64,000 nucleotides of DNA from an uncultured Lachnospiraceae bacterium (GCA_947631955.1 CANRNJ010000008.1:62001-126000), one strand, 5' to 3'; shown: positions 34,130-43,092, counted from the stretch's first letter. The notes: a model not told the origin generated them from the sequence alone. A program made the numbers and translations.

Positions 34130-35035
34130 ATGAAGAGAAGATTTTTAAAGAAACTGTTGACTTTGGGAACTGCTTTGACGTTTACGGTATCGGTGATGGC
34201 AGGCTGCGGCAGCGGGGACGCGTCCGTCGAAGCGTCTGCGGATACGGGCAGCGAATCTGCCGGGGAAACTTCCAACGGCGGCGGTTTTCGCACCTTGGAT
34301 GAGATCAAAGAGAGCGGCACGATCAATATCGGTGTATTCTCTGATAAAAGCCCGTTCGGATATGTGGATGAAAACGGCGAATATCAGGGGTATGATGTGT
34401 ATTTTGCTAACAGGATCGGCGAAGATCTCGGCGTAGCAGTCAACTATGTATCGACAGAGGCCGCAAGCCGCATCGAGTATCTGCAGACCGGTAAAGTGGA
34501 CATTATTTTGGCCAATTTTACCGTGACAGATGAAAGAAAAGAAGAGGTGGATTTTGCGCTGCCGTATATGAATGTGGCGTTGGGAGTGGTATCGCACGAC
34601 GATAACGTGTTGACCAGTCTGGACGATGTGGGAACGGACGATCAGATCATTGTGATCTCCGGAACGACGGCGGAAACATATCTGACCAAGAATTATCCGG
34701 ACATCAAACTTCAGAAGTTCGACGCATATGCGGAGGCGAAGACGGCGTTTGAGAACGGAACAGGCATCGCATGGGCGAACGACAACACCGAGGTCATTGC
34801 CTTTTCTCTGGAAAATGAGGGTTACACGGTAGGGATCCCCTCTCTGGGAAGTGCGGATACGATCGCACCTGCCGTGACCAAGGGCAATACGACGCTGTTG
34901 GATTGGCTTAACAGTGAGATCGAGAGTCTGGGAGAAGAGCAGTTCTTCCATACGGATTATGAAGCCACGCTTTTAGATACTTATGGTGCGGACTACGAGG
35001 ATACGCTGGTAGTCGAAGGCGGCAAAACGGAGTAA
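34130..35035 (+). CDS. Amino acid ABC transporter substrate-binding lipoprotein
   Basis: A 301-residue SBP_bac_3 lipoprotein: signal peptide, lipobox VMAGC (Cys26), acidic linker, then the binding domain (IKESGTINIGVFSDKSPFGYVDENGEYQGYDVYFANRIGEDLG). It carries the R-x-x-x-L-Q...D ligand region (SRIEYLQTGKVDIILANFTVTDERKEEVDFALPYM), in which an Arg usually binds the amino acid carboxylate. ATG 34130 follows AGAGGAG. The ligand is not predictable from sequence. Confidence 0.93.
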   Translation: MKRRFLKKLLTLGTALTFTVSVMAGCGSGDASVEASADTGSESAGETSNGGGFRTLDEIKESGTINIGVFSDKSPFGYVDENGEYQGYDVYFANRIGEDLGVAVNYVSTEAASRIEYLQTGKVDIILANFTVTDERKEEVDFALPYMNVALGVVSHDDNVLTSLDDVGTDDQIIVISGTTAETYLTKNYPDIKLQKFDAYAEAKTAFENGTGIAWANDNTEVIAFSLENEGYTVGIPSLGSADTIAPAVTKGNTTLLDWLNSEIESLGEEQFFHTDYEATLLDTYGADYEDTLVVEGGKTE

Positions 35036-35071
35036 AGATCCCCAAAAGAGGAAAGATCAGGAGGTGACAGC

Positions 35072-35869
35072 GTGGATATACCGAAACGAGGAGAATCAGG
35101 AGGGTCTGATTTCGCCGGAAAAAGCGTTGTTGTTACCGGCGCGGCTGCGGGCATGGGAAAACAGATCGCGGCAGGATTTCTTAGGCAGGGCGCGTCGGTC
35201 GTCGCCGTAGATATCAATGAACAGGCATTAAACGGGCTGAAAGAAGGTCTTGCTCCGGAACTGGCCGACAGATGCGTTTGTTATGCGGGCGACATTGCAG
35301 AGCAGTCGGTCAATGAAGGAATGATAGCGAGAGCCATAGAAGAAAACGGCAGACTTGACATACTGGTCAATAATGCCGGTACAGCCGGTCACAGCGAACC
35401 GATCACGGAAACGACGAACGATGACTGGAACAGGATTCTGGCAGTCAATTTAAACGGACCGATGTACGCGGTGCGGGAAGCTGTCGCCCGTATGCTGGAA
35501 CAGGAAGGCGGCGGAAGCATTGTTACCATAGCTTCCGTCGCAGGGATCAAAGGATGCAGGTCCAGCGTGGCATACAGTGTGGCAAAACACGGTCTGGTCG
35601 GGCTGTGTCAGCATACAGCCTATGCATATATGCATCAGGGGATCCGAAGCAATATAATTTGTCCGGGCGCTGTCAGAACGGGAATGACCAGTGATCCCGG
35701 TCTGGAAAGTCCTTTCGGAAGAGCAAGGATCATGTCGGGCATGGATCCGGATCTTGTATTCGGAGATGCGTCGGACATAGCGGACGCGGTGCTGTTTTTG
35801 GCGGGAGAACATGCGAAGTTCATAAATGGCGCGGTACTTGTCGTGGATGGCGGAATGTCATGTAATTAA
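35072..35869 (+). CDS. SDR family NAD(P)-dependent oxidoreductase
   Basis: A 265-residue short-chain dehydrogenase: TGAAAGMG cofactor loop (about 22-29), AVDIN after strand 2 (Asp, favouring NAD), DILVNNAG, catalytic Ser and YxxxK in SSVAYSVAKHG, and C-terminal NGAVLVVDGGMS. It reads from GTG 35072 after AGGAGG. It is 36 bases after the binding protein gene, in one operon with an importer and two thiol/PLP-type enzymes. Substrate unknown; oxidation of a hydroxy or amino acid derivative is possible. Confidence 0.9.
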   Translation: MDIPKRGESGGSDFAGKSVVVTGAAAGMGKQIAAGFLRQGASVVAVDINEQALNGLKEGLAPELADRCVCYAGDIAEQSVNEGMIARAIEENGRLDILVNNAGTAGHSEPITETTNDDWNRILAVNLNGPMYAVREAVARMLEQEGGGSIVTIASVAGIKGCRSSVAYSVAKHGLVGLCQHTAYAYMHQGIRSNIICPGAVRTGMTSDPGLESPFGRARIMSGMDPDLVFGDASDIADAVLFLAGEHAKFINGAVLVVDGGMSCN

Positions 35870-35890
35870 AGAATATAAGGAGAAAAGAAC

Positions 35891-36874
35891 ATGGCAAAAA
35901 TATACGGTTCGATCACGGAATTGGTAGGACATACTCCGTTGGTAGAATTAAAAAATTACAACAGACAGAACGGCTTGAAAGCGGTGATCATCGGGAAACT
36001 GGAATACCTTAATCCGACGGGGAGCGTCAAAGACAGAGCGGCGCTGAATATGATCGAAAAAGCGGAAAAAGAAGGGAAATTAAAACCGGGAGGCACGATC
36101 GTCGAGAGCACCAGCGGCAATACAGGGATCTCGCTTGCGGCGTTCGCCGCCGCCAGAGGTTATCACCTGCATATTTTTATGGAGCCGGGATGTACGCCGG
36201 AAAGGGTACAGATATTAAAGGCATATGGGACGACGGTTCAGTATTACGAGGATATTCCGGGCTTTCATGAGATCATTGCAAACTACGGATTTGATAAGGA
36301 ACGCATTATCGCAGCAATGCAGAAATTCGCGGATGATAACGGATACTATTATACCAGCCAGCTTACAAACGATGCAAACTGGCAGGCGCATATCAAATCG
36401 ACCGGTCCGGAGATCGTTGAAGATACCGACGGGCAGGTAGACTATGTGGTTATGATGGCCGGAACCGCAGGCACCCTGACGGGTGTAGGGAAATACCTTC
36501 AGGAACATGTTCCGGGCGTCAAAATAGTCGGCGTGCAGCCTGATCTCGAATCTTTGTTTAAACCGGGAGAAGACAGGGATACGATTGATGGCGTCGTTCA
36601 TTTCGATAACCACGGCCAGTCGGGCCATCCGTTTATTGTCAAAAACGATTTTCATTACGATGAAGTGATCGATGTGGACGGCACTCAGGTTTATGCGGCC
36701 GCAAGGGAAATAGCGCAGAGCGACGGGCTGTTTCTGGGAGCTTCCGCGGCAGCTGCCGTACTGGCGGCGAAGCAGATCGCGCTCAGGCTGGAAAACGAAG
36801 GCAGAAGGATCGTTGTGATCCTGCCGGACGACGGCGGGAAATATCTTTCGACAAGAATGTATAAGGAAGATTAA
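35891..36874 (+). CDS. Cysteine synthase-like PLP-dependent enzyme
   Basis: A 327-residue fold-type II PLP enzyme. PLP-Lys47 lies in NPTGSVKDRAA, the substrate loop is TSGNTG (74-79), and the phosphate-binding glycine loop is GTAGTLTGVG. The C-terminal DDGGKYLSTRMY is typical of cysteine synthases. The family does beta-replacement on O-acetylserine or related amino acids. Not in a cys operon, and followed directly (two bases) by a LanC-like gene, so it may handle a special thiol or beta-substituted amino acid. Confidence 0.88.
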   Translation: MAKIYGSITELVGHTPLVELKNYNRQNGLKAVIIGKLEYLNPTGSVKDRAALNMIEKAEKEGKLKPGGTIVESTSGNTGISLAAFAAARGYHLHIFMEPGCTPERVQILKAYGTTVQYYEDIPGFHEIIANYGFDKERIIAAMQKFADDNGYYYTSQLTNDANWQAHIKSTGPEIVEDTDGQVDYVVMMAGTAGTLTGVGKYLQEHVPGVKIVGVQPDLESLFKPGEDRDTIDGVVHFDNHGQSGHPFIVKNDFHYDEVIDVDGTQVYAAAREIAQSDGLFLGASAAAAVLAAKQIALRLENEGRRIVVILPDDGGKYLSTRMYKED

Positions 36875-36875
36875 A

Positions 36876-38204
36876 ATGCAGTTTCAAAGACGGACGATCA
36901 CGGATCCGGCAGAGTTTCTGGACATTGCGGCGGAATCGGAACAATATGTGCGCTCTTTTATAAGGGAATCGGAGGACGGAATGTACTCCGCCGAACTGAC
37001 GAATGTCAATAAGGATAATCTTTATGTCGGAACGGCAGGCATACTTCATATGTACATAGCGATGGACCGCGTTTTCCCGGACCGCGGATACAGGCATATG
37101 GTAAGTGGACTCACACGGTATCTGTGTCTTCACGCTTTTGACGGAACCCAGATCGCAAAAAGGGACGGCGAATTTGTTCCCGGCATGGCAGAGGCTTTCT
37201 ACAGCGGGATCGGCGGGATCGGACTGATCCTGAATGAAGTCTATCGCTTCTATGGAGATGCCGATGCGAAGGCCGGTTCCGGCAGGATCATAAGACATTA
37301 TCTTGATACCGCGGAAGAAACGGACAAAGGTGTGTGCTGGACCGATAATTCGCCAATTTTTTTTGACGGCGGGATCCTTCTTTTTCTGATCGATTCTATA
37401 AATACATACGGGGACTCCGGCGGTGAGTTAAAGTCTGTTGTCAAAAAAGGCGCGGATCACATCCTGTCCCACGGACAACGGCATGAAGACGGCGGATTGG
37501 AACTGGATCATCATCATGTGGACTTTAAACACAAAGAGCCGAATTTTGAGTTTGGAACAGCAGGCGTCGGGTATCTGTTTGCGAAAGTTTATGAGGTCCT
37601 GCAGGACGTAAGATATCTGGAGGCTGCCAGAGCCGCCGCGCGATACATAAAAAGCATTGCGGTCGAACAGAAAAAAGGATATTTGATACCCTATAAATTA
37701 GGAAAGTATGAGAATCTGTTTTACTTGGGAAACTGCCATGGACCGGTGGGAACGGCAAAGTTGTTTTACGAGTTGTTCCGGATTACGGGGGAGCGGTGTT
37801 TTTGGGAGGAAACGATCAAATTATATGACGGCGCCGAATCTCTGGGGGCTCCTTTCAGGCAGTCGGCGGGGTTCTGGAATACGACCTGCATATGCTGCGG
37901 CCCGGCGGGGTATATCCCGATGTGCGCCGGGATGTACCGGGCGGACGGGGATGATGTCTGGATCAAGAGGGCGCATTGCCTTGGTGAATTGTTGGCCGGT
38001 ACCCGCAAGGGGCTCAGCTGGGAGATCGCGTTTGACCGGACAAAGCCGCATATTTTGTCGAGCCCTGCCGGTTATTTTACCGGGACAGCCGGAATGATTG
38101 AATCTCTGCTTCAGGTATATTGTCTGGAAAACGGAATCGATCTGGGGAACGGACTGATCGACGATCCGTATCTGACGACAGGATCGTTTTCGCCGCACAA
38201 ATGA
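36876..38204 (+). CDS. LanC-like protein (free-standing)
   Basis: A 442-residue protein with the seven glycine turns of the LanC alpha/alpha toroid: GTAG (52-55), GIGG (111-114), DGGIL (164-168), GTAGVG (227-232), CHGPVGT (287-293), CCGPAG (340-345), GTAGM (403-407). LanC enzymes bind zinc through Cys, Cys, His and add thiols to dehydroamino acids. Cys287 and Cys340 fit two ligands; the expected His of the second CHG is Cys341 here. No lanthipeptide precursor or dehydratase gene is nearby. Starts two bases after the PLP enzyme stop. Confidence 0.85.
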   Translation: MQFQRRTITDPAEFLDIAAESEQYVRSFIRESEDGMYSAELTNVNKDNLYVGTAGILHMYIAMDRVFPDRGYRHMVSGLTRYLCLHAFDGTQIAKRDGEFVPGMAEAFYSGIGGIGLILNEVYRFYGDADAKAGSGRIIRHYLDTAEETDKGVCWTDNSPIFFDGGILLFLIDSINTYGDSGGELKSVVKKGADHILSHGQRHEDGGLELDHHHVDFKHKEPNFEFGTAGVGYLFAKVYEVLQDVRYLEAARAAARYIKSIAVEQKKGYLIPYKLGKYENLFYLGNCHGPVGTAKLFYELFRITGERCFWEETIKLYDGAESLGAPFRQSAGFWNTTCICCGPAGYIPMCAGMYRADGDDVWIKRAHCLGELLAGTRKGLSWEIAFDRTKPHILSSPAGYFTGTAGMIESLLQVYCLENGIDLGNGLIDDPYLTTGSFSPHK

Positions 38205-38216
38205 ACCCATACAGAT

Positions 38217-39173
38217 CTATGACACGATATTCCGGTCTTTTCCGTTAAGAAACGCTTCAATGTTCAGGTACACTTCCTGCACCAGTTTCGTTCTGGATTC
38301 GACGCTTGCCCATGACATATGGGGTGTGATCACGAGTTTGGTGCTGTCTTTGATCTGCGCCAGCGGATTATCTCTGGTCATAGGTTCTTTTTCCAGAACG
38401 TCGAGGCCCGCCGCCGCAATGCGGTTGTGAATGAGTGCGTCATAGAGCGCCTGCGTGTCCACGACCGGACCGCGGGCGACATTTATAAGGATCGCCGTTT
38501 CTTTCATCTTTTCCAGAGCTTCTTTGTTGATCAGCCCTCTCGTCCGGTCACTGAGCGGACAGTGCAGGGACAGGATATCGGACTCGGCAAGCAGGGTGTC
38601 AAGATCCACGCGCTGGTATTCGGTACAGGTACTTTTGCCGGACGCGGAGTAAAAAATGACTTTACAGCCAAATGCCTGCGCAAGTCCTGCCACTTTTCTG
38701 CCAATGTTTCCCATGCCGACGATGCCCCAGGTCTTCCCATTCAGATCGCAGAAAGCTCTGTCAAAATTGGAGAATCGGTCCTGAGCGCTGTAAGTTCCCG
38801 ATTTGACATACTGGTCGTAGAAGGCGATCTTCTCCGTCAGCATGAGCGCAAGCAGCATGGTGTGCTGCGCTACGGCGGGAGTACAGTAATTGACTACGTT
38901 GGCAACTTTGATGCCGCGGCTTTTGCAATATGCGGTATCCACGTTATCAAAACCTGTCGCGAACAGGCAGATCAGTTTTATATTGGGAGCGTCTTTCATG
39001 GTCGTTTCGTTCAACGGCGCTTTGTTGGCGATAACGATGTCGGCGTCTTTGATCCTCTCGGCCGTATTTTCCGCAACTGTATTGGGATAGTAGGTCACTT
39101 CCCCGAATTTTTCAAAGCAGGAAACATCGATGTCAGTTCCTGCGCTGTTCCGTTCCAAGACAACTATTTTCAT
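38217..39173 (-). CDS. D-2-hydroxyacid dehydrogenase
   Basis: A 318-residue NAD-dependent dehydrogenase: Rossmann motif GIVGMGNIGRKVAGLAQAFG, NVARGPVVDTQAL with the active-site Arg, the GLDVLEKEP Glu region, and TPHMSWAS with the catalytic His. It reduces 2-ketoacids or oxidises D-2-hydroxyacids. It converges on the LanC-like gene with a 12-base gap, so it is not in that operon, but the neighbourhood suggests a link with the same amino acid derivative. No strong promoter was found beyond an AT-rich stretch. Confidence 0.9.
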   Translation of the reverse strand: MKIVVLERNSAGTDIDVSCFEKFGEVTYYPNTVAENTAERIKDADIVIANKAPLNETTMKDAPNIKLICLFATGFDNVDTAYCKSRGIKVANVVNYCTPAVAQHTMLLALMLTEKIAFYDQYVKSGTYSAQDRFSNFDRAFCDLNGKTWGIVGMGNIGRKVAGLAQAFGCKVIFYSASGKSTCTEYQRVDLDTLLAESDILSLHCPLSDRTRGLINKEALEKMKETAILINVARGPVVDTQALYDALIHNRIAAAGLDVLEKEPMTRDNPLAQIKDSTKLVITPHMSWASVESRTKLVQEVYLNIEAFLNGKDRNIVS

Positions 39174-39295
39174 GTGCGTATTCCTCCGCGTTTGTGGTTT
39201 CGCCGTGTTCCGTTCCGGTTGAAATGTTCTGCACCGGCCGCCGCGTGCGCTTTCGTTTATTGTAACATAGCGGGAAATTTTTTCCTAGAGGATAT

Positions 39296-39324
39296 TTGTC
39301 AAGAATAATACGATATGATATAAT
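39296..39324 (+). promoter_or_regulatory. Promoter supplied by repeat copy 2
   Basis: TTGTCA (39296-39301), 17-base spacer, perfect TATAAT (39319-39324). The -10 is the opening word of the dispersed repeat, so transcription into the HDOD gene would begin inside its first hairpin. Confidence 0.6.
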
Positions 39325-39430
39325 AAATGCAGACCCAGCGGTCTGCATTAAGAGAATTGCTTTGCAATTCTCCCGGAATGATTTACAGTACTGGCATCAG
39401 AGAATCGCGCAGCCGTCGTGCTGACGCACT
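39312..39430 (+). repeat. Dispersed structured repeat, copy 2
   Basis: Same order as the copy at 10756-10902: gatatgatataataa, a 10-bp hairpin (39326-39335/39340-39349, loop cagc), the identical 9-bp hairpin (39352-39360/39364-39372), ggaatgatttacagtactgg, then cgcagccgtcgtgctgacgc. It lacks the extra segment of copy 1. Hairpin 1 differs by two paired substitutions on each arm. Confidence 0.75.
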
Positions 39431-39456
39431 GTGATATCCCGAAAGGAGATCATGAT

Positions 39457-40677
39457 ATGCTTGCAACACTGATACCTTTCTTTGATAAGGACATGAAAGT
39501 ATGCGCCTATTCATTGTTTTCGCAGAAGGAAAACTATCTGCTCAATCCGGAACTTCAGGGTTCCGCCGTTTTGGACGGGTCGGGCAGAGTGAGCGGTCTG
39601 GAGATCATACAGAATATCGGCATCGATACGCTGTCGCCGGACACCAAGGTCTTTCTGCCGGTAGGGCCGATCAATATATTTGTGGATATTGAGGAGCAGT
39701 CCGCGTCCATGAAGGACAGGCTGATCCTTTTGTGCGACAATTCCATTACGAATACGGAAGCCTATCAGAATCGGTTAAAACAGCTGAAAGACAGCGGATA
39801 CGAACTGGCGATCATGAAACTTCCTGTTTCGGCGCTAGAGAGTTACAAAGAGATCCTTGCCCTGATGGATTATATTATTTTGGACTGCAAGCATGTGGAG
39901 GTAAACAAGGCGAAGATCTATTTCTCGCACCTGTATCCGCATATCAGGATCTGTGTCGGCAATGTAGAGGATCAGGAGATGTTCAACCACCTGAAAGACG
40001 ACGAAGAATTTTATCTGTTTGAGGGTAATTTCTACCGGATCCCCGTTACCAAAGGCGAAACGGTGATCGAGCCTTTGAAGGTCAATTATCTGGAATTGAT
40101 GAATATCGTGAATGATTCGGATTACGAACTGACCAAAGCCGCGGATATCATCGGGCGTGATACGGCGCTTGTCCTGTCGCTTTTGGAGATGGTCAACCGT
40201 ATCGCCGTCAATTCGGAGGTGACATCCATCCGCCACGCGGCGGCCATTCTCGGACAGAAAGAATTAAAGAAATGGATCAATACGGTCATCACAAAAGAAT
40301 TATGCGCCGACAGGCCCAACGAGATCGCCAGAGTGTCCCTGCTTCGTGCAAAATTTGCGGAGTGTCTTGCACCGGCTTTCGGATTGGGACTGAAAGCTTC
40401 TGAGCTGTTCCTGATGGGACTGTTTTCCGTGCTGGATATCATTTTAAACGTACCGCTCTCGGAGGCGCTTGGCAAAGTCAACGTATCCAAGGACATCTCC
40501 GATGCCCTAATTAATCATAAAGGTGAACTGGCGGACGTGTACGATTTCATACTTGCTTATGAAAGCGCCGACTGGCAGGAAGTATGCCGCATATTGATCG
40601 TGAAGGATATAACTATTGACACGGTATATAAAGCATATACCGACGCGGTATGCTGGTACAAGGATATGTTTTTTTAA
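39457..40677 (+). CDS. EAL/HDOD-like signalling protein (YuxH-like)
   Basis: A 406-residue protein with an N-terminal EAL-like region lacking the EAL and metal motifs (probably not a phosphodiesterase) and a C-terminal HDOD domain (about 195-400: LMNIVNDSDYELTKAADIIGRD, IRHAAAILGQKELKKWI). Related proteins such as YuxH take part in c-di-GMP or motility signalling; exact role unknown. ATG 39457 follows AAAGGAG at ten bases. Promoter and leader come from the repeat. Confidence 0.85.
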   Translation: MLATLIPFFDKDMKVCAYSLFSQKENYLLNPELQGSAVLDGSGRVSGLEIIQNIGIDTLSPDTKVFLPVGPINIFVDIEEQSASMKDRLILLCDNSITNTEAYQNRLKQLKDSGYELAIMKLPVSALESYKEILALMDYIILDCKHVEVNKAKIYFSHLYPHIRICVGNVEDQEMFNHLKDDEEFYLFEGNFYRIPVTKGETVIEPLKVNYLELMNIVNDSDYELTKAADIIGRDTALVLSLLEMVNRIAVNSEVTSIRHAAAILGQKELKKWINTVITKELCADRPNEIARVSLLRAKFAECLAPAFGLGLKASELFLMGLFSVLDIILNVPLSEALGKVNVSKDISDALINHKGELADVYDFILAYESADWQEVCRILIVKDITIDTVYKAYTDAVCWYKDMFF

Positions 40678-40762
40678 AAAATAAAAGCATAAAGTGATGA
40701 TAGGACAGACGACCATCACTATAATAAAAATTCGGCTGATTAATAGTAAGGAGGAACTATCA

Positions 40763-42010
40763 ATGAATAGCGAAATCAAAGACATTAATCTTGCCGAATC
40801 CGGTGAGAGAAAGATCGAGTGGGTCAAGAGAAACTGCGACCTGCTTCGTACCTTGGAGAAGGAATTTGCCGAGAGCAAGCCTTTTGCGGGGAAAAAGATA
40901 ACCCTGTCCGTACATTTAGAGGCGAAGACGGCATATCTGTGTCTGGTGCTGGCGGCAGGCGGCGCGGAAATGTATGTGACCGGCTCCAACCCGCTGTCCA
41001 CGCAGGACGATGTGGCGGCAGCGCTTGTCAAGGCGGGGCTTGAGGTCCATGCATGGTACGGCGCGACGCAGGAAGAATATGAGATGCATATCCGCCACGC
41101 ACTGGAAGCCGGTCCGAATATCATCATTGACGACGGGGGCGATCTCGTTTCCATGGTACATAAAGAAATGAGGCATCTGATCCCGAATATCATCGGCGGA
41201 TGTGAAGAAACGACGACCGGGATCATACGTCTGGAGGCCATGAACAGGGCGGGCGAACTGAAATTCCCGATGGTCCGCGTCAACAACGCATCCTGCAAAC
41301 ATTTCTTTGATAACAGATACGGCACGGGACAGTCCGTATGGGACGGCATCAACCGGACCACGAATCTGATCGTTGCAGGCAAGATCGTAGTCGTTGCAGG
41401 TTACGGCTGGTGCGGCAAGGGTACGGCCATGAGAGCCAAAGGTCTTGGCGCACGGGTTATCGTGACGGAGATCGACCCGATCAAGGCTATCGAGGCGGTC
41501 ATGGACGGATTCGATGTCATGCCAATGAAGGAAGCGGCGAAAGTCGGCGATTTCTTTATCACGGTGACAGGCTGTGACGGCGTGATCGACAAGGAAGACT
41601 TCGCGGAGATGAAAGAGGGCGCGATCCTCTGTAACGCGGGACATTTTGACTGTGAGATCGATATGGCGTGGCTTAAGGCAAATTCCGTTGAGATGAAGGA
41701 ACAGCGCAAGAATATCATGGGATACAAGCTTCCTACCGGCCAGTGGATCTTCGTACTGGCGGAAGGCCGTCTTGTAAATCTGGCGGCAGGCGACGGACAT
41801 CCCGCAGAGATCATGGATATGAGTTTTGCGATCCAGGCGCTCTCCGCCAAATATCTGATAGAACATGGCAGCCAGCTCACCGAGAAACTGATCGATGTGC
41901 CGGTGGAAGTGGACAGAGATGTAGCCGAGCGGAAACTTGCTTTCCTCGGCAAACAGATCGATGTGCTGACGCCGGAGCAGGAGAGATATCTGAACAGTTA
42001 TTCATTGTAA
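40763..42010 (+). CDS. ahcY: Adenosylhomocysteinase
   Basis: A 415-residue enzyme cleaving S-adenosylhomocysteine to adenosine and homocysteine. Blocks: SVHLEAKTAYLC, GSNPLSTQDDVAAAL, EETTTGIIRL, KHFFDNRYGTGQSVWDGI with active-site Lys/Asp, NAD loop VVAGYGWCGKGTA, ITVTGCDGVI and CNAGHFDCEID. It is somewhat shorter than the well-known eukaryotic form and of the archaeal/thermophile type. ATG 40763 follows AAGGAGG. A hairpin AGTGATG/CATCACT (40693-40720) with A/T-rich tail precedes it; no SAH or SAM riboswitch could be recognised. Confidence 0.95.
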   Translation: MNSEIKDINLAESGERKIEWVKRNCDLLRTLEKEFAESKPFAGKKITLSVHLEAKTAYLCLVLAAGGAEMYVTGSNPLSTQDDVAAALVKAGLEVHAWYGATQEEYEMHIRHALEAGPNIIIDDGGDLVSMVHKEMRHLIPNIIGGCEETTTGIIRLEAMNRAGELKFPMVRVNNASCKHFFDNRYGTGQSVWDGINRTTNLIVAGKIVVVAGYGWCGKGTAMRAKGLGARVIVTEIDPIKAIEAVMDGFDVMPMKEAAKVGDFFITVTGCDGVIDKEDFAEMKEGAILCNAGHFDCEIDMAWLKANSVEMKEQRKNIMGYKLPTGQWIFVLAEGRLVNLAAGDGHPAEIMDMSFAIQALSAKYLIEHGSQLTEKLIDVPVEVDRDVAERKLAFLGKQIDVLTPEQERYLNSYSL

Positions 42011-42199
42011 ATACAGCGGATCCCGCGGAGGGATCCAATAGGAACTTTTCAACAAAAAAGCATCCTCGTTTTGTCAGAAATATGCCGAAAATCCTGATTA
42101 TATTCGCAAAATATTTACTAGAAAGCGGATTTAGTGGTAAACTATTAGTAAGAGGGGATAATTGTCGGCATATACCGGGCTCATGAAATGGAGGGTGTC

Positions 42200-42733
42200 A
42201 TGTTTGAGAAGAATGAATTGATCATGTGCGGCGGGCATGGTGTCTGTCGCGTTGTCAACGTTACGGGCAATCCTGTTGACAGGCGGGATAAAGTGCGTAA
42301 ATACTATGTATTGGAACCGGTTTTTGAAAAGGGAAGCACAGTCTATACGCCGGTAGATAATGATAAAGTGGTCATGAGAAGGATCATGAACAAGAAAGAG
42401 GCGCAGGATCTGGTCGACCGCATCACACAGATCGACACGGTCTGGATACAGGAAGAGAAGAGCAGGGAGCAGATGTATAAAGATGCGATCCGCACCTATG
42501 ACTGCCGCAGTCTTGTACAGATCATCAAGACGCTTTATCTGCGCAAGCAGGACCGCCTGAAAGAGGGTAAGAAAGTTCTTTCATCGGATGAACAGTATCT
42601 GCACAAGGCGGAGGAGCTGTTGTACAGCGAGATGTCGCTGGCGCTCTCTATTCCGAAAGAAGATGTGGAGGCGTACATCAGAGAAGCGGTGCACCGCCGG
42701 GAAAATATGGTTTCAAACCGGGAAAAAGTTTGA
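42200..42733 (+). CDS. CarD family transcriptional regulator
   Basis: A 177-residue protein with an N-terminal Tudor-like CarD/CdnL domain (FEKNELIMCGGHGVCRVVNV...KYYVLEPVFEKGSTVYTPVDNDKVVMR) that contacts RNA polymerase beta and a helical C-terminal half. The family adjusts promoter opening. ATG 42200 follows GGAGG; the upstream ATG at 42188 overlaps that site. Confidence 0.9.
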   Translation: MFEKNELIMCGGHGVCRVVNVTGNPVDRRDKVRKYYVLEPVFEKGSTVYTPVDNDKVVMRRIMNKKEAQDLVDRITQIDTVWIQEEKSREQMYKDAIRTYDCRSLVQIIKTLYLRKQDRLKEGKKVLSSDEQYLHKAEELLYSEMSLALSIPKEDVEAYIREAVHRRENMVSNREKV

Positions 42734-42762
42734 ACGAAAGCGGTATGAGCAAATCAAAAAAG

Positions 42763-42793
42763 GAGCCGGATCGTGTTGTCCGGCTCTTTTATT
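42763..42793 (+). terminator. Rho-independent terminator after carD-like gene
   Basis: Perfect 8-bp stem gagccgga/tccggctc (42763-42770/42779-42786) with an 8-base loop, followed by ttttattt. Confidence 0.85.
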
Positions 42794-42819
42794 TACCTTT
42801 TTATATCTTTTCTGACGCG

Positions 42820-43092
42820 TTACGAATCGTGTTTGGGGTGGGAACTGATAGTTTCGACGGCGGCGACAACGGTTGTGAGCACTTCCACTTCCGCCTGCTG
42901 TGAAGAATTATTCAGTTTCTGGTACAAAGCGCCGGCATCGGTTCTCACATACTGGGGTGACAGTCTGTTGAGTGCATAGGCAGCCATATCCAAACGACAT
43001 TTCTCGCATGAACATACATTCGGCATCGTAGGCAGAATCTTACGAAGCTGGTATTCGACCGCATCTTCCATCATATTTTTTAAGCCTTCCAT
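42820..43092 (-). CDS. ComFB domain protein
   Basis: A 90-residue protein matching late competence ComFB proteins: LKNMMEDAVEYQLRKILPTMPNVCSCEKCRLDMAAYALNRLSPQYV, with CxC-x2-C cysteines. ComFB-like proteins can bind cyclic dinucleotides in some bacteria; the role here is not known. GGGGG precedes the ATG. Single-gene unit convergent with carD. Confidence 0.88.
   Translation of the reverse strand: MEGLKNMMEDAVEYQLRKILPTMPNVCSCEKCRLDMAAYALNRLSPQYVRTDAGALYQKLNNSSQQAEVEVLTTVVAAVETISSHPKHDS

Noticed and set aside
35072-38204. Lanthipeptide (lantibiotic) gene cluster
   Set aside because: Only a LanC-like gene is present; no short precursor gene, dehydratase, protease or exporter could be found around it.
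40678-40762. SAH or SAM riboswitch before adenosylhomocysteinase
   Set aside because: Only one 7-bp hairpin in 85 bases; too short and without the known conserved residues.
42011-42199. Terminator in the gap after adenosylhomocysteinase (GGATCC arms near 42020)
   Set aside because: The stem is short and not followed by a T-run, so it does not support a call.
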